Assembly (NCBI RefSeq): GCF_007751035.1 | Contig: NZ_CP036433.1 | Coordinates: forward strand, 496,001 to 560,000 | Direction of reading: 5' to 3' | Length of the DNA stretch: 64,000 nucleotides | From: Lignipirellula cremea | GTDB lineage: Bacteria; Planctomycetota; Planctomycetia; Pirellulales; Pirellulaceae | Shown: in pieces, positions 17,423 to 24,691 of the stretch | Position numbering within the stretch: position 1 is the first letter of the stretch | How the letters are laid out: the number at the start of each line of letters is the position of its first letter | Position numbers and translations under genes: made by a program | The notes under the pieces: model-generated | What the model saw: the letters and a program-made list of their open reading frames with translations, nothing else | Database searches by the model: none | Told to the model about the DNA's origin: nothing

Positions 17423-17968
17423 ATGCCTCGAATTCAACCTGTCAATCGAACCACGGCTGACTCGAAGACCGCCAATCTACTCGGATCGGTCGAGAAAAAA
17501 ATGGGCCAAGTACCGAACATCATCGCTACGATGGCGACCTCCCCTGCCGTCGCCCAGGCATATCTCGGATTCAGCCAGTCGCTCTCCACCGGCCAGCTTC
17601 CCGCTCGCTTGCGGGAGCAGATTGCGTTGGTCGTGGGCGAGACGAACAACTGCGAATACTGCTTGGCAGCGCACACGGCGCTGGGCAAAGGAGCCGGTTT
17701 GACCGAAGGAGAAACCTGCGATGCCCGCCGTGCGGAAGCTAAAGATGACAAGGAACGAGCCGCTCTCCGGTTCGCTCGCACGATTGTCAACGAGCGTGGC
17801 CGGGTTTCCGACGAGGATGTTCAGGCCGTGCGACAAGCCGGCTACGACGACGGCGAGATCGCTGAGATTGTGGCGAATGTCGCTCTCAACATCTTCACCA
17901 ACTACTTCAATCATGTGGCAGGCACGGAAGTCGATTTTCCCGTCGCCCCAGAACTGACAGCAGCGTAA
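17423..17968 (+). CDS. Carboxymuconolactone decarboxylase / AhpD-like protein
   Basis: 181 residues, all-helical CMD fold: KMGQVPNIIATMATSPAVAQAYLGFSQ, LPARLREQIALVVGETNNC, then the redox motif CEYCLAAH (CxxC followed by the proton-relay His, about residues 75-82) and IVANVALNIFTNYFNHVAGTEVDFP. This is the peroxidase-related AhpD type, which uses the cysteine pair to reduce peroxides. An AAGGAG precedes the ATG. Last gene of the operon; the terminator starts 13 bases after the stop. Confidence 0.9.
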   Translation: MPRIQPVNRTTADSKTANLLGSVEKKMGQVPNIIATMATSPAVAQAYLGFSQSLSTGQLPARLREQIALVVGETNNCEYCLAAHTALGKGAGLTEGETCDARRAEAKDDKERAALRFARTIVNERGRVSDEDVQAVRQAGYDDGEIAEIVANVALNIFTNYFNHVAGTEVDFPVAPELTAA

Positions 17969-17980
17969 TCAGGCAGACAA

Positions 17981-18010
17981 GCACCCGGTCGGCATAAGCC
18001 GACCGGGTGC
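17981..18010 (+). terminator. Hairpin terminator of the TetR operon
   Basis: GCACCCGGTCGGC and GCCGACCGGGTGC form a perfect 13-base stem around ATAA. Only a short ATTTGC follows, so the U-tract is poor, but the stem is very strong and separates the operon from the sigma factor gene. Confidence 0.8.
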
Positions 18011-18049
18011 ATTTGCGATTGGTGTCCAAGGAGTCCAGCAGCCAACACC

Positions 18050-18661
18050 ATGAGCCAAGACAAAGAACCACTCTATGCGGCCTTGTTGCACGGCGACGAC
18101 CAACGGGACTCGGCTCTTTCCGAGTTGCGAGTGGTTCTCGTGCGCCATCTTCGCAAGGCATTGTCGAGTTACGCTCGTGCCGACGATCCATTTCTGGAAG
18201 ACGCCGTACAAGATTCACTCTTGCGAATTCTTGAGCGGCTCGATCAGTTTGAAGGCCGCAGTCGGTTTGTCACTTGGGCGACGACCATCGCAATACATGT
18301 CGCCATGTCGGAACTTCGACGATCTCGCTGGCGGGATGTGTCGCTCGACCAGGTGGTTGACGAAACATCGCCGCTTTCTCGGTTTGCGACCGATGATAGC
18401 TCGGGACCCGGCAACCAGGTAGAACGAAATACAATTCTTGAGAAGATGCAGGAAGTTATCGACACCCAACTCACGGAGAAGCAGCGAACGGCAATATTGG
18501 CCGAGATGAATGGGATGCCGCAGGAAGAAATTGCCCGGCAACTTGGGAGCAATCGAAACGCCGTTTATAAGCTGACGCACGACGCCCGCAAGAAGCTGAA
18601 GCAAGGGTTGGAGGCGACCGGATATGGCGCCGACGACATTCGTGCCGCCTTTGCCAAATAA
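18050..18661 (+). CDS. ECF-type sigma-70 factor
   Basis: 203 residues. Region 2 is at about 40-95 (DDPFLEDAVQDSLLRILERL, FEGRSRFVTWATTIAIHVAM) and region 4 at about 135-190 (LTEKQRTAILAEMNGMPQEE, IARQLGSNRNAVYKLTHDAR). Promoter target unknown. The following gene, 10 bases on, encodes a small zinc-finger protein, the usual anti-sigma arrangement. It lies directly behind the redox operon terminator and could take part in oxidative stress response, which is inference from position. Confidence 0.92.
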   Translation: MSQDKEPLYAALLHGDDQRDSALSELRVVLVRHLRKALSSYARADDPFLEDAVQDSLLRILERLDQFEGRSRFVTWATTIAIHVAMSELRRSRWRDVSLDQVVDETSPLSRFATDDSSGPGNQVERNTILEKMQEVIDTQLTEKQRTAILAEMNGMPQEEIARQLGSNRNAVYKLTHDARKKLKQGLEATGYGADDIRAAFAK

Positions 18662-18671
18662 GGACCGAACC

Positions 18672-18926
18672 ATGCCACTTTCCAATATAGAACTAGAAGC
18701 CTTGCTGCGGCTCGTCGGCCTCACCAATGACAAAGAGATCAACTGCGAGCAGTGTCTTGCGCTGGTCGCTGAGTTTGCCGAACTCGAACTGGCTGGGAAC
18801 TCGGTGCCAGAGGGCCTCAAGATGGTCGAGCAACATCTGTCTGTTTGCTCGGAGTGCCGGGAAGAGTACGAGGCTTTGCAACGGGTGTTGGGTGACCTGA
18901 ACAACGAACCGGGTAATTCGACGTAA
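18672..18926 (+). CDS. Putative zinc-finger anti-sigma factor
   Basis: 84 residues. INCEQCLALVAEFAE and VEQHLSVCSECREEY give the H-x3-C-x2-C pattern of zf-HC2 anti-sigma domains, with an N-terminal Cys pair in place of the usual first ligands. No membrane segment, so it would be a soluble regulator binding the sigma factor encoded just upstream. ATG at 18672 follows the sigma stop by 10 bases. Confidence 0.8.
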   Translation: MPLSNIELEALLRLVGLTNDKEINCEQCLALVAEFAELELAGNSVPEGLKMVEQHLSVCSECREEYEALQRVLGDLNNEPGNST

Positions 18927-19138
18927 GACCCGACCGCCCCACAGCGTTTCACAGGAAACGGTTATTTCCAGAACCACTCTTGTAAACGCCAGCCCAAAAG
19001 TGCAGCGCTTGGCAGGTGAAAAGTGTAGCGCTCGGGATGAAAGAAATCTGGGCTTAGGTTAGTCTCGGGATAGAGAGGGCGTCAAGCCAACCGTCCCTCC
19101 TCTGGAGGAGCGACGGATTGTGGCGATTGTCGCCGTCG

Positions 19139-19261
19139 TTAGGTTTGCGACGGTTTTGATGAGCGACGACGCCTGGCATCCTGCAGGCGGTAGCTCGCGC
19201 CGCCGGCCTCCAGGATGTGACAGCGATGGGGCAGTCGGTCCAGCGCAGCGCCGGTCAGGCG
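19139..19261 (-). pseudogene. IstB (IS21 ATPase) C-terminal fragment
   Basis: The minus strand reads RLTGAALDRLPHRCHILEAG then GASYRLQDAR before a stop, which matches the conserved end of IS21 IstB proteins (LTGALLDRLTHHCHILE...SYR). No Walker motifs or upstream part are present. A remnant of about 40 codons. Confidence 0.7.
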
Positions 19262-19294
19262 TTCGCTGCCTGCGGGCGATGGCGTGAATCGCCT

Positions 19295-19612
19295 TCACTT
19301 GCGACGCTGCGAGGCATAGCCGTTTTCGTGGTGGCCGTTGCCGTTGGCATGATCCGCGTGACCGTTTGACGGCGGATACGGGCCGTTGACTTGACCGTTG
19401 CTGTGACCATTGGAAGCCTGGGCGTTGCCTTCCAGTTCTTCATCGACCGACGCGCGGGCCATGCGGAAGAGTTGCCGCACCCGTTCCCGCAAGGCATCGG
19501 GTTCGCTCGCCAGGCCAGCTTCGACTTCCAGTTCCAAGTGGACGCTCGGACCTCGGGAGCCGTAGTTGGCTTCGCCGATCTTTCTCGACAAGCCGACATT
19601 GAGTTTCAGCAT
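19295..19612 (-). CDS. Conserved small protein with Asn/Gly/His-rich tail
   Basis: 105 residues. The N-terminal 60 form a compact domain: MLKLNVGLSRKIGEANYGSR, PSVHLELEVEAGLASEPDAL, RERVRQLFRMARASVDEEL. The tail is low complexity, with repeats of NGH, NGQ and NGNGH, and ends basic (SQRRK). Proteins with this start are, as I recall, widespread in planctomycetes, often near mobile DNA; function unknown. A GAGG lies upstream of the ATG. The IstB fragment lies just behind the 3' end, so the tail may have been altered by insertion. Confidence 0.7.
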   Translation of the reverse strand: MLKLNVGLSRKIGEANYGSRGPSVHLELEVEAGLASEPDALRERVRQLFRMARASVDEELEGNAQASNGHSNGQVNGPYPPSNGHADHANGNGHHENGYASQRRK

Positions 19613-19707
19613 AAGAATAACCTCGTTTGATCAGGTGTCGTTTGCGGCGTAACAGGCAAGTCTTCGCCAACACCCACATCTGGGGCAGTGCGAGTTTTCG
19701 TTGGGTC

Positions 19708-20811
19708 TCACCTGGGCGACTTCGTTGCGGTATCCACCGCTTCGCGAAATTGATCGCGCAGCTTCAGGCTCTCGTGCCCTTTTGTTTTGTAATCCTGGAT
19801 TTGACAAAACAGCGCACCGGCCACACCGGTATGAGGATTACCCCAGGTCAATGTTCCCGAAGAACCGGTGTGATAAAAGGAGCCGTCCTGGTTCAAAGCC
19901 CACCCCAGTCCCCAGCCGGAAGCTTGTTCTGTCAGCATCGTTCGGACGGACTCTTGGGACAGGACTTTGCCATCGTTACGGATAAACATTTGCGTAAACT
20001 TGACCACGTCCGCCGGCGTAGAGAACAAACCTCCGTCCGGCATCGCCATCTTGATTTGCCAGGCGGGATCGAAGCGAAAGAAAACCGTGTCGTCGCGATC
20101 GTCTTCCCGTCGCACAACCTCCGCCATGCGACTTGCGACCGAACGCGGCGGCGCGAAGTAGGTGTCTCGCATTTCAAGCGGATCGAGGATTGCGGTTTGC
20201 ACAAACCGGTCATACCGCATTCCCGCGCGCAGCTCGATGATGCGCGCTAACAGGTAAGGGGCTGCGTTAGAGTACGCCACCCGCGCGCCAGGTTCGAACA
20301 ACAAACGTGTTTTTGCCAACTCGTGGACAACCTCGTCAATGTCACGGGCGTACCAGTCGGCTTCAAAAAAGAATGCGGGCCTTAACGGCGGGTTGGATTG
20401 AATCCCCGAACTGTGGCTCATTAACTGACGGATCGTGATCGGATAGTGCTTGCCACCGGGCCCAGTCTGCTTTTTGAAGTCCGGCAGGTACTTTTCGACC
20501 GGATCGTCGAGAGCCAATTGGCCGGCGTCCACCAGCTTCATGGCAGCCGCCACGGTGACCGGTTTTGTGATCGAGGCAATCCAGCAAAGCGTACGTGGGG
20601 TCATGCGTCGCTGGAGACGCGTGTCGGAATGACCGTGCGCCTCTTCTCGCAGAATTCGTCCATGCTGAGATACCAGGCCGATCGCCCCCGGCACTTTTTT
20701 GTCAGCTACTGCTGCCTTGATGACTCCGAACGCGACATCAAGATCCGTTGCCTGCCCGACACACGGCAAGCAGCCAGGCATCAGGATCAGAATCAGAATG
20801 CACCTGAACAT
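19708..20811 (-). CDS. Secreted serine hydrolase, beta-lactamase/transpeptidase fold
   Basis: 367 residues with a signal peptide (MFRCILILILMPGCLPCVG). Class C-like motifs: SITK (S-x-x-K nucleophile, in IASITKPVTVAAAMKLVDAG), AYSNAAPYLLARI (Y-x-N) and HTGSSGTLTW (in place of K-T-G). This is the PF00144 esterase/DD-peptidase family; true beta-lactamase activity is not implied. It is transcribed away from the HTTM cluster and has no operon partner. Confidence 0.9.
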   Translation of the reverse strand: MFRCILILILMPGCLPCVGQATDLDVAFGVIKAAVADKKVPGAIGLVSQHGRILREEAHGHSDTRLQRRMTPRTLCWIASITKPVTVAAAMKLVDAGQLALDDPVEKYLPDFKKQTGPGGKHYPITIRQLMSHSSGIQSNPPLRPAFFFEADWYARDIDEVVHELAKTRLLFEPGARVAYSNAAPYLLARIIELRAGMRYDRFVQTAILDPLEMRDTYFAPPRSVASRMAEVVRREDDRDDTVFFRFDPAWQIKMAMPDGGLFSTPADVVKFTQMFIRNDGKVLSQESVRTMLTEQASGWGLGWALNQDGSFYHTGSSGTLTWGNPHTGVAGALFCQIQDYKTKGHESLKLRDQFREAVDTATKSPR

Positions 20812-21214
20812 GCGAAGCCTCTCCAGACGACCGGTTCACGTAAGACGAATGCCGCATGTGCGAAGTCTAAAGGTCCCTCGTGACGTTCGCAAGGAACGTG
20901 ACAGCATGCGATTTCATTCGGCGGAAGGCTCGGCCGGACCACAAGGCACGGCCGCAGAGCGGAGTCACCTTTGGCGTCGTGCAGACGCCGCCAGATCGCT
21001 TCTGAGCGTTCGACTTCCCCTTCTCGGCAGTCGCTTCGACGGTCGCCGCCTGATCCAACTGCAACCTCGAATTCGTATCCGTTCGTTTGGCAAGTCCCTC
21101 CACTAATCAACGAAATGGAACTTTGATCCATGGGAAGTCGAAGCCCGGGCGAAGTCTCCGACCCAAAAAAACCGGGGTTTGTCTGCAGAACCGAAGGGGC
21201 GAAGATGTAGAATG
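20812..21214. other. Intergenic stretch, no supported gene
   Basis: Between the beta-lactamase-fold gene and the end of the HTTM gene, both minus strand. It must hold the hydrolase promoter. The minus strand reads RSEAIWRRLHDAKGDSALRP near 20960, which may be a decayed coding fragment, but I cannot assign it. Confidence 0.3.
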
Positions 21215-22234
21215 TCAACCGCCAATTTGCAAGAGACCAACCCGTCGGGCTGTCGTCGCCAATCGTTCGGGCGCCGTGAATTTCCCGAAAGGTCCCAGAA
21301 CCTGGTCGCCGCCGTAATATTCCTCGAGGATCAACGGCACATAGGCCGCCAGCAGATACAAGGGGAAGCCGCCTAGTTCCATGGTGATAAGAATGCCGAC
21401 GTGCATCGACACGCCAAACCATAGCGAGGCGACGCGTGTACGGCGATTCCAGACCAACAGCGGAAAAAGCGTTTCCCAGGCTAACACCGACCAGGTCGCA
21501 ATCTGGGTCAACCAAATCGGCAACTCGAGTTGTTGTGGCGAAAAACGCGTTAATGTTAGATCCTGCATCACATAATAGAGGCTGTCGCCGTGCGTCCAGC
21601 TCTCTCCGGAGAGCTTGCAAATGCCGCTCGCGGAGTACATAAAGCTGAGTTGCACCAGCAACAAACGGAGCGCCCAAGGGTGAACAAAGATTTGCGGAAC
21701 TGCGCCGAGCATTCGCCGGCGGCGCCAGGCGTCGATTGACCAGGCCGCTCCGCAGGGAGTAAGCATCAGATACATCAGCAGGATGCCGCGGATGTGATCG
21801 CCAGCGTTGATGGAATTGACGTTCAAGTTCGTGAACGAGACGGAAAGCACCCACACAACAATCGCAACGGCGCGCGTATTCCAGCCGAGCAACAGACAGA
21901 TCGTCGCGCCCATCCAGACCCACATCGCTAGCTGCAGGGCCTGGCCATCGCCGATCCCTTGCAGCAGCGACCAGTTCCAATTCGACTGTTGAAACATCCA
22001 ACTGAAGAAGTGCGGCGCGCCGGTGCTCCTTTCACCATAAAGGGCCGTCATCTGAGGAAGCATCGTCAACAGTTGGTCGAGCAACAGCACGGCGGCTACG
22101 CCAATTCGTAATGCGGCCAGCAGTTCACCGCGGACCGGCGCCGTAAACCAACGACCGCCAAGCCAGCGGGGCAGCCAGGGTTCAACGCCAACGACTTCCT
22201 TTTCTGGCGATTCTGTTTCTCGTGTGGAGCTCAT
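21215..22234 (-). CDS. HTTM domain membrane protein (VKD carboxylase-like)
   Basis: 339 residues with many membrane helices. The pattern fits HTTM, the membrane domain shared with vitamin-K-dependent gamma-carboxylase: RIGVAAVLLLDQLLTMLPQM, VWMGATICLLLGWNTRAVAI, NAGDHIRGILLMYLMLTPCG, LVQLSFMYSASGICKLSGES, WETLFPLLVWNRRTR and SMHVGILITMELGGFPL. Bacterial members act in unknown membrane reactions. Its ATG overlaps the stop of the preceding gene (22231-23067) by 4 bases, so the two are translationally coupled. Confidence 0.87.
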   Translation of the reverse strand: MSSTRETESPEKEVVGVEPWLPRWLGGRWFTAPVRGELLAALRIGVAAVLLLDQLLTMLPQMTALYGERSTGAPHFFSWMFQQSNWNWSLLQGIGDGQALQLAMWVWMGATICLLLGWNTRAVAIVVWVLSVSFTNLNVNSINAGDHIRGILLMYLMLTPCGAAWSIDAWRRRRMLGAVPQIFVHPWALRLLLVQLSFMYSASGICKLSGESWTHGDSLYYVMQDLTLTRFSPQQLELPIWLTQIATWSVLAWETLFPLLVWNRRTRVASLWFGVSMHVGILITMELGGFPLYLLAAYVPLILEEYYGGDQVLGPFGKFTAPERLATTARRVGLLQIGG

Positions 22235-23067
22235 TGGTCGGTCTCCGCGTTCGCGGCGAGTAGGTCAAACGGTTGTAAAACGAATACGTTCATCACGGGG
22301 TCGTATGCTTCCAGCGGCAGATAGTCATCGGGAGGCTCGGCGCTGGGAACCCAGCGGGCCAATGCAACACAGTACGGCGCGGCCGGGCGATCCTGTCTTT
22401 TTGCGTACGGAGCGGGAATCTCATATCCACGAACGTGAACAATGACTTCGCTGGGCGCTGGCGCGTCCGAGTGAAGGTCGAGAAAGGCTTCGACTCGTAG
22501 CGCGACCCACGCTTGCAGAATGTCGTATTCCCGCGCCAGCTTGTCCTGAATCTGTTGGCCCCAACGCGTCTGCGCGTCAAGTTCTGATTCACCGGCGCGC
22601 CAGGAGAATCCCGGCGCCAGGTTCTGCTCAATGCTCCGCAGGCGATTGCCTCCAAAGCGAAGGTAAGAGTCGGGGTTCGACGGCTCATTCTCCGACAACA
22701 ACCAGACCGACTCTTCTATGCCTTCCCAACGCAGTTCGCACGCCAGAAAACAGGATTGATCGGCCACGTTCGGTGCGAACAACGACCACCTTTGCGGCTG
22801 CTCGGTGATCTGGCCGTACTTGTCGATCAAAAAAATCAAGGACGACGCGCCGGCCAGGGCGGTCGGATTGGCGCCGCGCCGACTATCGTCGAGGGCGGCG
22901 GTGTACTTCTCTGAAATGGCGGGGAATCGATGCATTACGACCTCCAGAGTCTCCAATCCGTTGGCCAGCGTGAGATAGAAAAGTTGCCAGATGATGAACG
23001 CGCCCAGCCCGACGCCGGCAGCACGCCGGAAAACGGAACTGCGGCGATCGTTGCAGGGCGTCGCCAT
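22231..23067 (-). CDS. Membrane-anchored partner of the HTTM protein
   Basis: About 278 residues. One N-terminal membrane helix (VGLGAFIIWQLFYLTLANGL), then a soluble domain with FLIDKYGQITEQPQRWSLFAPNV, WLLSENEPSNPDSYLRFGGN and AYDPVMNVFVLQPFDLL. The phrase QRWSLFAP recalls planctomycete proteins paired with HTTM genes. The ATG at 23067 has AGGA upstream and the N-terminal region MATPCNDRR, preferred over a longer start at 23160. Function unknown; it overlaps the HTTM gene by 4 bases. Confidence 0.75.
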   Translation of the reverse strand: MATPCNDRRSSVFRRAAGVGLGAFIIWQLFYLTLANGLETLEVVMHRFPAISEKYTAALDDSRRGANPTALAGASSLIFLIDKYGQITEQPQRWSLFAPNVADQSCFLACELRWEGIEESVWLLSENEPSNPDSYLRFGGNRLRSIEQNLAPGFSWRAGESELDAQTRWGQQIQDKLAREYDILQAWVALRVEAFLDLHSDAPAPSEVIVHVRGYEIPAPYAKRQDRPAAPYCVALARWVPSAEPPDDYLPLEAYDPVMNVFVLQPFDLLAANAETDQ

Positions 23068-23116
23068 GGGATTCCTCCTTCTAAAAAGCGAACGAAAAAA
23101 AACAGCGAACAAAGAA

Positions 23117-23145
23117 AACGCCCCGCCCAGAGCAGGCGGGGCGTT
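23117..23145 (-). terminator. Rho-independent terminator of the repeat-protein gene
   Basis: AACGCCCCGCC and GGCGGGGCGTT form a perfect 11-base stem with a 7-base loop. On the minus strand it is followed by TTTTCTTTG. It lies between the proline-rich gene and the HTTM pair. Confidence 0.8.
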
Positions 23146-23172
23146 GAAAAAAGGGACCAAGGAAAACCAAGA

Positions 23173-23793
23173 CTACTTCGGAAACTTCGGCGGCTTCAGA
23201 TCACGCGGCGGGTGTACATAAGGCGCCCTGATGTCGCGGGGAAACGTCGGAGGAGTCTTTTGTCGCGGCGAAGGCTTCGACTGCGGCGGGGGAAAGCCTT
23301 GCATGCCGCCCGGCCGTCGCCACACTCCGTCGTAGTAATCCGGGTTCACCTGCGACTTGGGTCGGATCGGCGGCGTCTTGATTTTCTTGTCGTGGACAAA
23401 GTCGCGCCACGTGCTTGGAGGCGCCGAGGGCGGCGGAGCATCTTTCGCTCGCGGAGCGTTGGAAGCGCCCAGACCTTGGAATTGAGGGCCAACCTGCGAT
23501 TTGGGTCGGATCGGCGGTGTTTTGATTTTCTTGTCGTGGACATAGTCGCGCCAGGTGCTCGGAGGCGCCGAGGGCGGCGGAGCATCTTTCGCTCGCGGAG
23601 CGTTGGAACTGCCCAGACCAAACGTTCGAGAGGTCGGCCGGGGCAACATTCGGGAAGGCAGTTGTCGGGCGCCGGGATTCACCGACGCGCCGCGGCCGCC
23701 GAAAGGAAACTGCGCCGAAGCGACTTGCGTGGAAGCCGCAAACGACCCAATCAGGGTGAGAACGCCTAAGACATTGATCCATGAAAGTCTCAT
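23173..23793 (-). CDS. Secreted proline-rich protein with two 48-residue repeats
   Basis: About 206 residues. Signal peptide MRLSWINVLGVLTLIGSFAA...ASAQ; the ATG at 23793 has GGAG upstream. The body is Pro/Lys/Arg-rich and unstructured-looking, with two tandem units starting at residues 60 and 108. Each contains SNAPRAKDAPPPSAPPSTWR, a linker of D-Y/F-V, then HDKKIKTPPIRPKSQV. The tail (SKPSPRQKTPPTFPRD, PRDLKPPKFPK) is similar in style. No known domain. Probably a basic extracytoplasmic or cell-surface protein; function unknown. Confidence 0.75.
   Translation of the reverse strand: MRLSWINVLGVLTLIGSFAASTQVASAQFPFGGRGASVNPGARQLPSRMLPRPTSRTFGLGSSNAPRAKDAPPPSAPPSTWRDYVHDKKIKTPPIRPKSQVGPQFQGLGASNAPRAKDAPPPSAPPSTWRDFVHDKKIKTPPIRPKSQVNPDYYDGVWRRPGGMQGFPPPQSKPSPRQKTPPTFPRDIRAPYVHPPRDLKPPKFPK
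23329..23616 (-). repeat. In-gene tandem duplication, 144-bp unit x 2
   Basis: Two adjacent 144-bp units (23473-23616 and 23329-23472) that differ little at DNA level; the shared text CGGCGGAGCATCTTTCGCTC recurs exactly 144 bases apart. Frame is kept, which suggests a recent duplication retained by the protein. Confidence 0.85.
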
Positions 23794-24073
23794 AATATGT
23801 TTCTCCAGTGAGAGTTCTTGTTGATGACACACACAGCGTGTGTCGCCTCGCCCTAGGGATTGCCGTCGTCCGGGTGCAACCGGACAACCGTTTCAGAAAA
23901 ATGAAGATTCGAGCCTGACCGAGGGCGCAAGTCGCCGAATCGCGACCCTCGACAGCTTGGCGGCCTGCACTGGTTGTGAGACATTAAATTTTCTTGTCCG
24001 GCCGATGCCGCCTACGGCAATCTCTCCAGGGGCGCGCGTTTTCCAGGCGCCCCGCACTCGAGGAGATAATCAG

Positions 24074-24691
24074 GTGAACGAACAACTAGCATGGCCGAGC
24101 GATCAGTGGATGGCGGCGTTGGCGGCGGGCGATTCCGCGGTCCAGCAGGAATTTTGGAATCGTTACGCGGGGCCGTTACACCGCATCGCCGACCGACAGC
24201 TCTCTCAAAAACTCAAACGCCGCGTTGATCCCGAAGATGTGGTTCAATCGGCCTGTCGCACGTTCTTTCGTCGTGTAGGAGAAGGGGAATTCGACCTGGC
24301 CGATCAGAACGATGTCTGGCGGCTGATGCTCACGATCACCCTGAACAAGGCGCGCATGCAGGCCCGGTTTCATGGGCGAGATCGTCGTCGCATGGATCGC
24401 GAACAGGCCCTGCCCGAAGATCCCGGCCAAGGGATCTCTTTCTACGAAGAAGGATTAGCGGAGGTGGATTTTTCCGACTTTCTCGACGCGCTGTTGCGGC
24501 GATTGAGTGAAGAGCAGCAAGCCATCTTGAAACGCACCTTGGAAAGCCAGACGCAGGATGAAATCGCGGCAGCGATCGGCTGCAGTCAACGTACGGTACG
24601 CCGGATGCAGGGTCGCATCCGCGAACTGTTGCGCGAGATTCTTCAGCAAGACCTGGAGCTCGGAGAATCAGAATCGCCGAGTCCATCATGA
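24074..24691 (+). CDS. ECF sigma factor paired with a Ser/Thr kinase
   Basis: About 205 residues. Region 2: AVQQEFWNRYAGPLHRIADR, RRVDPEDVVQSACRTFFRRV, DVWRLMLTITLNKARMQARF. Region 4: LSEEQQAILKRTLESQTQDE, IAAAIGCSQRTVRRMQGRIR. GTG at 24074 is chosen for its GAGGAG 8 bases upstream; longer readings begin in Arg/Pro-rich non-coding-like sequence. The stop overlaps the kinase start by 4 bases. Planctomycetes commonly place such sigma factors before kinases with TPR tails; the kinase may control the factor. Confidence 0.9.
   Translation: MNEQLAWPSDQWMAALAAGDSAVQQEFWNRYAGPLHRIADRQLSQKLKRRVDPEDVVQSACRTFFRRVGEGEFDLADQNDVWRLMLTITLNKARMQARFHGRDRRRMDREQALPEDPGQGISFYEEGLAEVDFSDFLDALLRRLSEEQQAILKRTLESQTQDEIAAAIGCSQRTVRRMQGRIRELLREILQQDLELGESESPSPS

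Noticed and set aside
19708-20811. True beta-lactamase (antibiotic resistance)
   Set aside because: The fold motifs (SxxK, YxN, HTG) fit the broad esterase/DD-peptidase family; nothing specific to beta-lactam hydrolysis.
20793-22001. 402-codon minus-strand frame overlapping the HTTM gene
   Set aside because: Out of frame with HTTM, Arg/His-rich; the HTTM frame carries clear membrane helices.
23329-23616. Tandem repeats as a possible CRISPR array
   Set aside because: Only two units of 144 bp, in frame within a signal-peptide protein; no short repeats with variable spacers.
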